Below are positions 1 to 6,216 of a stretch of 8,759 nt of DNA, one piece after another. The number at the start of each line of letters is the position of its first letter. The stretch's first letter is position 1. A program made the translations under genes and the position numbers. The notes beneath the pieces were generated by a model. It was not told the DNA's origin. It was given only the letters and a program-made list of their open reading frames with translations, and made no database searches. The stretch lies in assembly GCF_036311985.1 (NCBI RefSeq), contig NZ_JAZDCJ010000018.1, one strand, 5' to 3'. This DNA comes from JAZDCJ01 sp036311985. GTDB lineage: Bacteria > Actinomycetota > Actinomycetes > Actinomycetales > Micrococcaceae.

Positions 1-136
1 GTGTTCACAAAGCAGGACGCCTCCGGGTCGACCCCCTCGGGCACGCGGGTGCGGCCCCGGCGTCGTTCCCTTGCGTCCGCTGCTCGGCCGTCCCGCGATC
101 ACGCCGGAACGTCGCGGGCCCGTCGAGACATACCCG
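1..136. other. Left-edge region without a supportable gene
   Basis: I see no convincing gene here. A plus-strand frame is open from base 1 to 192, but it runs into palindromic element A and its product is Arg/Pro/Ser-rich, as expected of a chance frame in GC-rich DNA. The minus-strand frame that reads most protein-like near the edge is closed by a TGA around 101. A short stub of a gene lying outside the window cannot be excluded. The stretch contains a GGGTCGACCC palindrome at 25-34 and the left copy of a 23-bp direct repeat at 48-70, so it may hold degraded repeat-flank sequence. Confidence 0.5.
48..70 (+). repeat. 23-bp direct repeat, left copy
   Basis: An exact 23-bp match begins GGTGCGGCCCC and ends GTCGTTCCC. 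It recurs at 438-460, 390 bp away. The 8-mer GGGCACGC also precedes both copies: directly at 39-46 here, and 24 bases further away at 406-413 for the right copy. The two copies bracket palindromic elements A and B, which suggests a segmental duplication or an insertion between duplicated flanks. Confidence 0.85.
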
Positions 137-246
137 GCCCAGTTCACGTCGTCTCGGCGGGCTCATGGCCTGCCGGCCAGAACGCGGGGTAGACCCCTCG
201 CTCTCGACGCCGGACGACTGTCTCGCCGAGACGACGTGAAGTGGGC
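137..246. repeat. Palindromic intergenic element, copy A (110 bp)
   Basis: The ends are GCCCAGTTCACGTC and GACGTGAAGTGGGC. The arms continue inward as GTCTCGGCG on the left and CGCCGAGAC on the right, giving about 23 complementary positions with one mismatch (sixth position, G against C). Inside lie two smaller hairpins: TGGCC-TGCC-GGCCA around 165-178 and GGGGT-AG-ACCCC around 186-197. It encodes no protein. Copies B (300-409) and C (6217-6307) share the same ends and core in the same orientation. The size and nested hairpins resemble REP/BIME or MITE-type elements, but I cannot name a known family. Confidence 0.85.
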
Positions 247-299
247 AGGCCGTCCACGCCCGCTCCCCGACCCGTACACGATGACGGCATCCGACCCCC

Positions 300-409
300 G
301 CCCAGTTCACGTCTTGTCGGCGAGCTCATGGCCTGCCGGCCAGAGCGCGGGGTAGACCCCGTGCTCTCGATGCCGGCCGGCTGTCTCGCCGAGACGACGT
401 GAAGTGGGC
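300..409. repeat. Palindromic intergenic element, copy B (110 bp)
   Basis: It has the same length and orientation as copy A, starting 163 bp later. It shares the terminal GCCCAGTTCACGTC / GACGTGAAGTGGGC, the TGGCC-TGCC-GGCCA hairpin and the GGGGT-AG-ACCCC core. The outer arms differ from perfect pairing at a few positions (for example TTGTCGG on the left against GTCTCGG). Similarity to copy A continues about 20 bp past the right end (GGGCA-GCCGT...GCCCGC), so the duplicated unit is larger than the palindrome. It lies directly downstream of the malic enzyme gene and could form a strong RNA stem at that transcript's 3' end. Confidence 0.85.
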
Positions 410-418
410 ACGCCGTGC

Positions 419-444
419 CCGCACCTTCTGAAGCGAAGGTGCGG
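419..444 (-). terminator. Hairpin downstream of malic enzyme gene
   Basis: A perfect 10-bp stem (CCGCACCTTC paired with GAAGGTGCGG) closes a 6-nt loop, 41 bp beyond the malic enzyme stop codon. It is the most stable simple hairpin behind that gene and is a good transcription-end candidate. No T-tract follows on the minus strand, which is common for actinobacterial hairpins but leaves the assignment uncertain. Its right half overlaps the right copy of the 23-bp direct repeat. Confidence 0.55.
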
Positions 445-460
445 CCCCGGCGTCGTTCCC
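438..460 (+). repeat. 23-bp direct repeat, right copy
   Basis: This is an exact copy of 48-70. Its first seven bases form part of the stem of the hairpin at 419-444, so only this copy belongs to an extended perfect stem; the left copy has only the weaker GCAC-GCGG-GTGC. Confidence 0.85.
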
Positions 461-485
461 CGGTCCTGCCCGGCGGGGTCGGGCG

Positions 486-1658
486 CTACTGCTCCCGCGA
501 GGCCTCGGCGACCGCGGCGGCCACGGCGTCGGCGACCCGCGGGTCCAGGGGCGAGGGCACGATGTGGTCCGGGGCGAGGTCCTCGGCGGCGAGCGCGGCG
601 ATCGCCTGAGCGGCGGCGAGCTTCATGGCCGGGGTGATGCGTCGGGCGCCGGCGTCGAGCGCCCCGCGGAAGATCCCCGGGAAGGCGAGGACGTTGTTGA
701 TCTGGTTCGGGAAGTCGGAGCGGCCCGTGGCCACGACGGCGGCGTACTTCGCGGCGACGTCCGGCATGACCTCGGGGTCCGGGTTGGACAGCGCGAACAC
801 GATCGCCTCCGGCGCCATCCGCGCGAGGTCCTCCTCCGCGACCTTCGACGAAGACACGCCGACGAGCACGTCCGCCCCGTCGAGGGCCTGGCGGATCCCG
901 CCGATCAGGTTCTCCTTGTTGGTCTTGACGGCGTAGCGGGCCTTGATGGCGTTGAGGTCGTCGCGCTCGCGGTGGATGATCCCCTTGGAGTCCAGCAGCA
1001 GCACGTCGCCGGCCCCGGCGTTGACCAGGATCTCGGCGATCGCGATCCCGGCCGCGCCCGCGCCCGAGATCACGACGCGCAGCTGGGAGATCTCCCGGCC
1101 GGTGACCTTGGCGGCGTTGGTGAGCGCCGCGAGGACGACGACGGCGGTGCCGTGCTGGTCGTCGTGCATCACGGGGCAGTCGAGGGCCTCGATGAGCCGC
1201 TCCTCGAGCTCGAAGCAGCGCGGCGCGGAGATGTCCTCGAGGTTCACGGCGCCGAAGCTGGGGCGGAGCCGGACCAGGGTCTCGATGATCTCGTCGACGT
1301 TGGTGGTGTTGAGCACGAGCGGAATGGAGTTGAGCCCGCCGAACTCGCGGAACAGCGCGGACTTGCCCTCCATGACGGGCAGCGACGCGGCCGCGCCGAT
1401 GTCCCCGAGGCCCAGGACGGCGGTGCCGTCGGAGACGACGGCGACGAGGCGCGAGGCCCACGTGTGCGTGGCGTGCAGGGCCGGATCGGCGGCGATGGCG
1501 CGGGAGACCTGAGCGACGCCGGGCGTGTAGGCGATGGAGAGGGCCCGCTTGGAATCGAGCGGGCGGGTGGTTTCGACGCTGAGCTTGCCGCCCTCGTGCG
1601 CCTCGAAGATCTCGGCGTCGGTGATGGGGGCGGTCTGGGGCGTGGTGGCGGTGGGCAT
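486..1658 (-). CDS. Malic enzyme (oxaloacetate-decarboxylating malate dehydrogenase)
   Basis: This 390-residue cytosolic enzyme oxidatively decarboxylates L-malate to pyruvate and CO2 with NAD(P)+, linking the TCA cycle to pyruvate and reducing power. The N-terminal malic domain carries YTPGVA (catalytic Tyr44), SDGTAVLGLGDIGA (76-89), MEGK (catalytic Lys99), NLEDI (metal ligands Glu141, Asp142) and HDDQHGTA (165-172, Asp167). The NAD(P) domain has the GAGAAG loop at 199-204 and LSNP at 290-293; FPNQINNVLAFPGIF follows at 316-330. The length matches single-domain bacterial enzymes without the phosphotransacetylase-like tail of large MaeB. The ATG at 1658 is preceded by AGGAG seven bases away (1666-1670). 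The coenzyme cannot be settled from sequence; Asp223 after the second strand leans towards NAD. It is transcribed away from the GH1 gene. Confidence 0.96.
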   Translation of the reverse strand: MPTATTPQTAPITDAEIFEAHEGGKLSVETTRPLDSKRALSIAYTPGVAQVSRAIAADPALHATHTWASRLVAVVSDGTAVLGLGDIGAAASLPVMEGKSALFREFGGLNSIPLVLNTTNVDEIIETLVRLRPSFGAVNLEDISAPRCFELEERLIEALDCPVMHDDQHGTAVVVLAALTNAAKVTGREISQLRVVISGAGAAGIAIAEILVNAGAGDVLLLDSKGIIHRERDDLNAIKARYAVKTNKENLIGGIRQALDGADVLVGVSSSKVAEEDLARMAPEAIVFALSNPDPEVMPDVAAKYAAVVATGRSDFPNQINNVLAFPGIFRGALDAGARRITPAMKLAAAQAIAALAAEDLAPDHIVPSPLDPRVADAVAAAVAEASREQ

Positions 1659-1665
1659 GGGGCTG

Positions 1666-1670
1666 CTCCT
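1666..1670 (-). promoter_or_regulatory. Ribosome binding site of malic enzyme gene
   Basis: AGGAG on the minus strand lies seven bases before ATG 1658. It fixes the start, although the frame stays open far upstream (antisense through the GH1 gene). Further upstream in the same leader is CCGCGG-GAT-CCGCGG (1710-1724), a dyad of unknown meaning. Confidence 0.8.
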
Positions 1671-1875
1671 GTGAAAGTGTCTGATCGGTCGGCGGGCATG
1701 GCGCGGGTTCCGCGGGATCCGCGGCCGCCTTTGGACGCGTGTGATCCTGCCTGCTCTGCGGTGGCCGGCCGGGGGGTGTCGGCGCGCGGCGCGTTCGCAG
1801 CTGGTCAGTACTTTCTTTAGACCGTCCTCCCACGGTACGGCCCGCGGGGCCCGCAAGGGAAACCGGCCGGGAATC

Positions 1876-1910
1876 TTACGCACGGGGCGGCGGGGGTGGA
1901 CAATGTCCCT
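1876..1910 (+). promoter_or_regulatory. Candidate leaderless promoter of beta-glucosidase gene
   Basis: GACAAT at 1899-1904 matches TATAAT at four of six positions and ends exactly six bases before ATG 1911, so transcription would begin at or next to the A of the start codon. A -35 is poor (TTACGC at 1876-1881, 17-base spacer). No Shine-Dalgarno precedes the ATG, consistent with leaderless translation. Confidence 0.5.
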
Positions 1911-3446
1911 ATGTCCGCCCTTCCGTACGACGCCGGGGCCCCGGTCGCGCCCGAACAGCTGGGTCCCGCACACGTCGAGTTGAGCATCTCTGCCCGCACG
2001 CTCGCGCGGCGGCTTCCCCCGGACTTCGTCCTGGGGGCGGCGACGGCCGCCTACCAGGTGGAGGGCGCGACGCGGGAGGACGGGCGCACGGAATCGGTGT
2101 GGGACGCGTGGCTCGCGGACGGCGGCCGGACCGTGGACGGCTCGGACGCGCGGCGGGCGGTGGAGCACTACCGGATGATGCCGCAGGACGTGGGGCTCAT
2201 GCGCGGCCTGGGGCTCGACGCCTACCGCTTCTCCGTGGCCTGGCCGCGGATCATCCCGGAGCCCGGCGGGACCGTGAACCGCAAGGGACTGGACTTCTAC
2301 GACCGGCTGCTGGACGAGCTCGGCGCGGCCGGGATCGAGGCGATGGCGACGCTCTTCCACTGGGACACCCCGCAGTACCTGCAGGAGGCCGGCGGATGGA
2401 TGGAGCGGGACACCGCCTACCGCTTCGCGGACTACGCGGAGCAGGTGGGCCGCGTCCTCGGGGACCGGGTGCGCTGGTGGTGCACCGTCAACGAACCGGC
2501 GACCGTAGCGGGCAACGGCTATGCCGCGGACGTCCACGCCCCGGCGGGGAACCACGGGGTCGCGGCCCTGCGCTCCGTGCACCACCTCCTGCTGGGCCAC
2601 GGGCTCGCCGCCCGGGCGCTGCGGGCCGTGGGCGTGGCCGGCGGGATCGGCCTCTCCAACGTCCACTCCCCCGTCGAGCCGAGGGACCCGGGGAGCATCC
2701 TGGACCGGACGGCGGCGGACCTGGTGGACACGACGTACAACCGGATCTTCGCCGATCCGGTGCTGCTCGGCGACTATCCGACGGCGGTCCACGCGGTGGC
2801 CGGGGTCGCGGGCCTGAAGATCGAGGACGGCGACCTGGCCGTGGTCTCCGCGCCGCTCGACTTCTACGGCCTGAACTACTACATGCCCACGCTCGTGGCC
2901 GCGGGGCCCGGCAGGGACGGCCCGCTCCCGGCGTCGATGGTCCTGCCGACGGGCGGCTCCGTGGACGGTTCGGCGCCGAGCCCGCTGCACGTCGTCGAGT
3001 GGCCCCACGCGGCCAAGACGGCCTACGGGTGGCCCGTCGTCCCCGGCCACCTGGGAGTGATGCTGGGCCGGATGCGCGAGCGCTACCCGCAGTTGCCGCC
3101 CGTCTACATCACCGAGGGCGGGGCGAGCTTCGAGGAGGTGCCGCTGGACGGCCAGGTGCAGGACGCCAACCGCGCCGCGTACCTCTACGAGCACCTGCTT
3201 GCGGCGCTCGACGCCGTGGGTCCGGGCGGTCCCGCGGAGGGCCTGGAACTGCGCGGTTACTTCATCTGGACGCTCATGGACAACTGGGAGTGGGCGGCGG
3301 GCTACCGGCAGAAGTTCGGGCTGGTCCACGTGGACCGGGACACGTTCGCGCGGACGCCCAAGGCCTCCTACCACTGGCTGCGCAAGGTGCTCCAGCACCG
3401 CCTCGAGTATGCGGCGGCCGGCACGGGCGCCGCGGCCGGGGCATGA
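1911..3446 (+). CDS. Glycoside hydrolase family 1 beta-glucosidase
   Basis: This 511-residue retaining glycosidase, probably cytosolic (no signal peptide), should hydrolyse beta-glucosides such as cellobiose or aryl-glucosides; the exact substrate cannot be read from sequence. The GH1 (beta/alpha)8 barrel starts at LPPDFVLGAATAAYQVEG (Gln49, glycone binding). It has FHWDTPQ (149-155), the acid/base Glu195 in TVNEP, DFYGLNYY (317-324), the nucleophile Glu402 in ITEGG, and the glycone-site MDNWEW (456-461). The motif around the nucleophile is usually ITENG; here Asn is replaced by Gly403. About 35 residues precede the barrel, more than in many family members. ATG 1911 is preferred over an in-frame GTG at 1896 because the GTG would overlap the -10-like hexamer. 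No sugar transporter or LacI regulator lies alongside. Confidence 0.95.
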   Translation: MSALPYDAGAPVAPEQLGPAHVELSISARTLARRLPPDFVLGAATAAYQVEGATREDGRTESVWDAWLADGGRTVDGSDARRAVEHYRMMPQDVGLMRGLGLDAYRFSVAWPRIIPEPGGTVNRKGLDFYDRLLDELGAAGIEAMATLFHWDTPQYLQEAGGWMERDTAYRFADYAEQVGRVLGDRVRWWCTVNEPATVAGNGYAADVHAPAGNHGVAALRSVHHLLLGHGLAARALRAVGVAGGIGLSNVHSPVEPRDPGSILDRTAADLVDTTYNRIFADPVLLGDYPTAVHAVAGVAGLKIEDGDLAVVSAPLDFYGLNYYMPTLVAAGPGRDGPLPASMVLPTGGSVDGSAPSPLHVVEWPHAAKTAYGWPVVPGHLGVMLGRMRERYPQLPPVYITEGGASFEEVPLDGQVQDANRAAYLYEHLLAALDAVGPGGPAEGLELRGYFIWTLMDNWEWAAGYRQKFGLVHVDRDTFARTPKASYHWLRKVLQHRLEYAAAGTGAAAGA

Positions 3447-3453
3447 TGGTGCC
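3442..3453 (+). promoter_or_regulatory. Possible leaderless -10 before the HTH gene
   Basis: CATGAT at 3442-3447 matches TATAAT at four of six positions and lies six bases before ATG 3454, overlapping the GH1 stop codon. No -35 is recognisable and no Shine-Dalgarno is present. The alternative is simple read-through from the GH1 gene. Confidence 0.3.
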
Positions 3454-3921
3454 ATGCCCGCCGAGACCTCCGCGCTGACCAAGACCACCCGGCACCCCGC
3501 CCTGCCCGCGTCCGATGCGGACCGGCTGGCCCGCGCCCTCGAGGAGTCCGGTGACGTGACCGTGTTCGTCGACGGGACCGCGGTGCGCCTGCCGGACGGT
3601 GCCGTCGCCGCCGTCGTGGACGTGTTGGAGCGGCTTGCGGGCCACGAATCGGTCTCGGTGAGCACGGCCGAGCGCTGGCTGAACACCTCGCAGGCGGCGC
3701 AGCTCGCGGGCGTTTCCAACACGTACATGCGCCAGCTCACCGACGCCGGAACCATCCCCGTGCAGTACCGCGGCACGCACCGGCGGATCAGGCCGGAGGA
3801 CGTGCAGGCCTGGCTCGCGGCGCGGGAAGCGGCCCGGACGGCCGCCCAGGCGGAGCATGAGGCCAGCGCCGCGGAGACGGGCACCCCGGTGGCCGCCCCG
3901 GACACCGAGCCCTCGCCGTGA
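3454..3921 (+). CDS. Excisionase/MerR-like helix-turn-helix DNA-binding protein
   Basis: This 155-residue protein carries an HTH_17 (excisionase-type winged helix) domain at about 76-124: LNTSQAAQLAGVSNTYMRQLTDAGTI, then the wing RGTHRRIRPEDVQAWL. The N-terminal part (about 22-62) contains TVFVDGTAVRLPDGAVAAVVDVLERL, resembling the small domain found before this HTH in actinobacterial proteins often encoded next to PIN-domain toxins (recollection of the family, not tested). The C-terminal 30 residues are Ala/Glu/Pro-rich and probably disordered. The start lies seven bases after the GH1 stop, so co-transcription is possible. No PIN or other toxin gene follows: the next gene encodes a lipoprotein. 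It could instead be an ordinary regulator of neighbouring genes. DNA binding is well supported; its target is unknown. Confidence 0.85.
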   Translation: MPAETSALTKTTRHPALPASDADRLARALEESGDVTVFVDGTAVRLPDGAVAAVVDVLERLAGHESVSVSTAERWLNTSQAAQLAGVSNTYMRQLTDAGTIPVQYRGTHRRIRPEDVQAWLAAREAARTAAQAEHEASAAETGTPVAAPDTEPSP

Positions 3922-3953
3922 CCTGAGCCCCGTCCGCCCGTCCGGTCCGGTGC

Positions 3954-3972
3954 CGGATCGTTGCCCGATCCG
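3954..3972 (+). terminator. Hairpin after the HTH gene
   Basis: A perfect 7-bp stem, CGGATCG-TTGCC-CGATCCG, lies 33 bp beyond the HTH stop codon and before the lipoprotein gene. It may end the GH1/HTH transcript. There is no T-tract, and an operator is an alternative reading. Confidence 0.35.
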
Positions 3973-4009
3973 CCACCCGGCCGTGCTGTGGCCGCCGCGG
4001 ATGCGGTCC

Positions 4010-4015
4010 TACTCT
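4010..4015 (+). promoter_or_regulatory. Possible -10 element of lipoprotein gene
   Basis: TACTCT fits the loose actinobacterial TAnnnT pattern in GC-rich surroundings and would give a leader of roughly 55 nt carrying the Shine-Dalgarno at 4064-4070. No good -35 is visible. Confidence 0.25.
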
Positions 4016-4063
4016 GGCCCCAGGAAGCGACGCCGGCCCGCCAGCACGGGACCGGCCGGGGGC

Positions 4064-4070
4064 GGGAGGA
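4064..4070 (+). promoter_or_regulatory. Ribosome binding site choosing the lipoprotein start
   Basis: GGGAGGA lies five bases before ATG 4076. It supports this start over the in-frame ATG 4001, which has no such site, and over GTG 4169, which would give a shorter, more typical signal peptide but also lacks a site. Confidence 0.65.
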
Positions 4071-4075
4071 CGCGG

Positions 4076-4822
4076 ATGAGGCACCTGGCATCGGCCCGCG
4101 CCACGAGCGCGTGGAGCGCTACCGGGCGAGCAGCTACCGCGCGAGCAGTCACCGGGCGACCGCCGACCGTGCGAAGGCCCTCTGCGCGAACGGCGACGTC
4201 GCGGGCGGGCGCCGCCCTGATCGCCGCCGCGCTGCTGCTGGCCGGATGCGCCGCCCCGGGAACGCAGCCGCCGTCGTCCACCGCTCCGCCGAGCCCCACC
4301 GCCGAGCCGGGCTCCTCCTCCGGAACCGGGCCCGATGCCGGGCCTGACGCCACGGAACCCGCGGCCGGAACGGAGGCGGACGCCGTCGTACCCCGGGCCT
4401 CCGCCCCGAGCCCGGCGACGGCCGCGCTGACCGTGTACTACGTGGCCCTCGACGACCGCGGGATCGCGGGGCGCCGGATCGGGTGCGGTGACTCGCTTGT
4501 GGCGGCGGCGACGGAGCCCGTGCGCTTCACGGACCAGCTCGAGGCGTCCCTGGAACGCCTGCTCGACGCCGGGACCCCGCCACGGGACGCCGGCCTCGTC
4601 AATGCCCTGGCTCGCTCCGAGCTGCGCTTCGTCTCGGCGACGGTCGACGGCGATAGCGTGACGGTGATGCTCACGGGCCGGCTCGTCTCGGCCGGCACGT
4701 GCGATGCCCCGCGCCTGCGGGAGCAGCTCGAGGAGACGGCACGGTTCGCGGCCGGGGTCGGCGAGGCCGTGGTGCTCGTGGACGGGACGCCGATCGGGCG
4801 GCTGCTCGACGCGAGCGGCTGA
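4076..4822 (+). CDS. Secreted lipoprotein with GerMN-like domain
   Basis: The protein has 248 residues. A hydrophobic segment GAALIAAALLLAGC (45-58) ends in a lipobox with Cys58, so it should be lipid-anchored on the outer face of the membrane. A Thr/Pro/Ser/Ala-rich linker follows (about 60-115). The globular part (118-245) begins LTVYYVALDDRGIAGRRIGCGDS and resembles the GerMN domain of spore-germination GerM and of actinobacterial lipoproteins such as LpqB; this assignment is by eye. Cys137 and Cys209 could form a disulfide. The region before the hydrophobic stretch is unusually long (about 44 residues) and built from 15-bp DNA repeats (4118-4177); translation might really start at GTG 4169. 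Function is unknown; this domain in non-spore-formers is usually tied to the cell envelope. Confidence 0.8.
   Translation: MRHLASARATSAWSATGRAATARAVTGRPPTVRRPSARTATSRAGAALIAAALLLAGCAAPGTQPPSSTAPPSPTAEPGSSSGTGPDAGPDATEPAAGTEADAVVPRASAPSPATAALTVYYVALDDRGIAGRRIGCGDSLVAAATEPVRFTDQLEASLERLLDAGTPPRDAGLVNALARSELRFVSATVDGDSVTVMLTGRLVSAGTCDAPRLREQLEETARFAAGVGEAVVLVDGTPIGRLLDASG
4118..4177 (+). repeat. Four degenerate 15-bp tandem repeats in lipoprotein N-region
   Basis: Units of the type GCTACCGGGCGAGCA lie at 4118, 4133, 4148 and 4163. The first two differ at one base; the third and fourth are more diverged. They encode the pentads ATGRA, ATARA, VTGRP and PTVRR, so the repeat is in phase with the gene and lengthens the basic segment before the signal-peptide core. 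Confidence 0.75.
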
Positions 4823-4856
4823 GGGTGCGTCGCACTACTGGCCTGAGGCTACAACC

Positions 4857-4873
4857 GTTGCCTATTCGGCAAC
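4857..4873 (+). promoter_or_regulatory. Inverted repeat upstream of aminotransferase gene
   Basis: GTTGCC-TATTC-GGCAAC is a perfect dyad with 6-bp arms and a 5-bp centre. It overlaps the best -35 candidate (TTGCCT, 4858-4863) and lies 10 bases before the -10 hexamer. An outer AACC (4853-4856) / GGTT (4880-4883) pair extends it. The position fits an operator for a dimeric repressor. No regulator gene sits beside it. Confidence 0.45.
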
Positions 4874-4894
4874 CTCCGTGGTTAGAATGTGTCC
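4858..4894 (+). promoter_or_regulatory. Candidate leaderless promoter of aminotransferase gene
   Basis: TAGAAT at 4883-4888 matches TATAAT at five of six positions and ends six bases before GTG 4895, so the transcript would start at the initiation codon. TTGCCT (4858-4863) is a possible -35 with a long 19-base spacer. No Shine-Dalgarno is present. This is the best of the leaderless candidates on the plus strand. Confidence 0.6.
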
Positions 4895-6190
4895 GTGACC
4901 ACACCCCTGACCCCCTCCACCACGTCCGGCGAGCAGCTCGCGACCGAGGCCGATCTGGCCCTCGCCCGCGCGGGCGCCGCACACCGCCACGAATCGCTGT
5001 ATTCGGAGCGCGCCGCCAACATCAAGCAGTCCGCGGTCCGGGACGTCTTCGAGATCTCGCTGCGCCCCGGCCTGGTCTCCCTGGCCGGCGGCAACCCGTT
5101 CCTGCAATCGCTGCCGCTCGAGAAGATCGGCGGGATGGCCTACCGGCTCGTCACCGAGCAGGGGCTGACGGCGCTGCAGTACGGCAGCGGGCAGGGCACC
5201 GACGAGCTGCGCCGCCAGATCTGCGAGGTCATGGCGGAGGAGGGCATCACCGACGCGTCCGCCGAGGACATCGTGGTGACCACGGGCTCGCAGTCCGCGC
5301 AGGACGTCGCGGTCAAGGTCTTCTGCAACCCGGGCGACGTGGTCCTCGTCGAGGACCCCACCTACGTCGGCGCGCTCAACGCCTTCGAGGCGCAGCAGGT
5401 CCGTGCGGAGCCGGTCGCCGTGGACGAGGACGGACTGGTCCCCGAGGAGCTCGAGCGGCGCATCGCCGAGCTCCGGGCCGAGGGCGCCTCGATCAAGCTG
5501 CTCTATACGATCCCCAGCTTCAACAACCCCTCCGGCATTACGCTGTCCGCCGAGCGCCGGCAGCGGATCGTGGACATCTGCCGCGAGGCCAACATCCTGG
5601 TCATGGAGGACAACCCCTACGGCCTGCTGAAGTTCGAGGGCGCCCCGCACCGCCCGCTGCGCGCCGACAACCCGGAAGACGTGCTCTACATGGGCTCGTT
5701 CTCCAAGATCCTGGCCCCGGGCCTGCGGATCGGCTGGGCACTCGTGCCGCGCCACCTGCACCGCCGTTTCTACCTCGCGAGCGAGGCCGTGACACTGTGC
5801 CCGCCGACGCTGAACCAGATGATCGTCAGCGCCTACCTCGACGGCCACGACTGGCGCGGGCAGATCGACGCGTACCGCGCCCTCTACGCGGAGCGCTGCG
5901 CGGCGATGCTCGCGGCGCTCGAGGAGTTCATGCCGGCGGGCGTCGAGTGGACGACGCCGGAGGGCGGCTTCTTCATCTGGGTCACCCTCCCGGAGGGCGT
6001 CGACACGTACCCCCTGCTGCATGAGGCGATCGAGGCGGGAGTGGTCTTCATTCCGGGGGCCGCGTTCTCGCCGGGCGACGCGCCGAGCAACAAGCTGCGG
6101 CTGGCCTTCAGTGCGGTCGCGGCGGACAAGATCCGCGAGGGTGTCCAGCGCCTCGCCCCGGTCCTGGCGAAGGCCGTCTCCAACGCCTGA
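4895..6190 (+). CDS. PLP-dependent class I/II aminotransferase
   Basis: This 431-residue cytosolic enzyme should transfer an amino group between an amino acid and a 2-oxo acid using pyridoxal phosphate. The fold-type I pattern is complete: LQYGSGQGTDELR (94-106), VTTGSQSAQD (128-137) for phosphate binding, IPSFNNPSG (206-214, cofactor Asn), EDNPYG (238-243, Asp239 and Tyr242), SFSKILAPGLRIGW with Schiff-base Lys271, GGFFIW (357-362) and the substrate-carboxylate Arg402 in LRLAFS. It resembles the LysN/2-aminoadipate and aromatic aminotransferases related to the MocR catalytic domain but has no GntR DNA-binding domain; substrate is not assignable. GTG 4895 is chosen over GTG 4889 because of the -10 hexamer spacing. 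It converges on the DUF2809 gene, with palindromic element C between them. Confidence 0.93.
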   Translation: MTTPLTPSTTSGEQLATEADLALARAGAAHRHESLYSERAANIKQSAVRDVFEISLRPGLVSLAGGNPFLQSLPLEKIGGMAYRLVTEQGLTALQYGSGQGTDELRRQICEVMAEEGITDASAEDIVVTTGSQSAQDVAVKVFCNPGDVVLVEDPTYVGALNAFEAQQVRAEPVAVDEDGLVPEELERRIAELRAEGASIKLLYTIPSFNNPSGITLSAERRQRIVDICREANILVMEDNPYGLLKFEGAPHRPLRADNPEDVLYMGSFSKILAPGLRIGWALVPRHLHRRFYLASEAVTLCPPTLNQMIVSAYLDGHDWRGQIDAYRALYAERCAAMLAALEEFMPAGVEWTTPEGGFFIWVTLPEGVDTYPLLHEAIEAGVVFIPGAAFSPGDAPSNKLRLAFSAVAADKIREGVQRLAPVLAKAVSNA

Positions 6191-6216
6191 CACCCCGTCC
6201 CCAATTCCCCCCCCGT

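Larger units (their letters stand above)
1659..1910. promoter_or_regulatory. Divergent control region, malic enzyme / beta-glucosidase
   Basis: These 252 bp separate two divergent genes. They contain an AT-rich island in GC-rich surroundings (about 1805-1820, including AGTACT and TTTCTTTAG) flanked by GGTC and GACC, a short stem ACCGT-N6-ACGGT (1821-1836), a GGCCC-GCG-GGGCC dyad near 1839-1851, and the GH1 promoter candidate at the right edge. I could not identify a convincing promoter for the malic enzyme transcript. The AT-rich island is a plausible site for regulator or polymerase binding, by inference only. Confidence 0.4.

Noticed and set aside
137..246. An insertion sequence
   Set aside because: The unit is only about 110 bp, encodes no transposase and shows no clear target-site duplication. 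A non-autonomous MITE-like element remains possible and is described as such.
1..355. Small plus- and minus-strand frames through elements A and B (for example 1-192, 71-355 and 5-310)
   Set aside because: Their ends are just the palindromic repeat translated (VHVVSA-like strings). Such frames arise wherever the repeat occurs and carry no protein features.
137..409. A CRISPR array made of the repeated elements
   Set aside because: Units are 110 bp palindromes with a single 53-bp gap, not short regular repeats with unique equal-length spacers, and there are no cas genes.
564..1820. Long plus-strand open frame antisense to malic enzyme
   Set aside because: Its Gly/Asp/Val/Arg-rich product mirrors the codons of the opposite strand, and the minus strand holds a complete enzyme.
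2099..3478. Plus-strand frame overlapping GH1 in another register
   Set aside because: Composition is Arg/Gly/Ala-biased with no motif, while the GH1 frame has every catalytic motif over the same bases.
486..4091. A 1201-codon minus-strand open frame covering malic enzyme and the antisense of GH1, HTH and part of the lipoprotein region
   Set aside because: Only the part from 1658 downwards encodes a recognisable protein. Upstream it is antisense to the well-defined GH1 gene and is Arg/Pro/Val/Gly-rich low complexity. Long antisense frames are expected in GC-rich coding DNA, and a Shine-Dalgarno marks the internal start.
4825..4835. GTGCG-T-CGCAC as a terminator for the lipoprotein gene
   Set aside because: The stem is too short, with almost no loop and no T-tract, so I could not support a terminator.
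4699..6193. Long open frames overlapping the aminotransferase on both strands
   Set aside because: They are shadows of a complete PLP enzyme and contain no recognisable domain.
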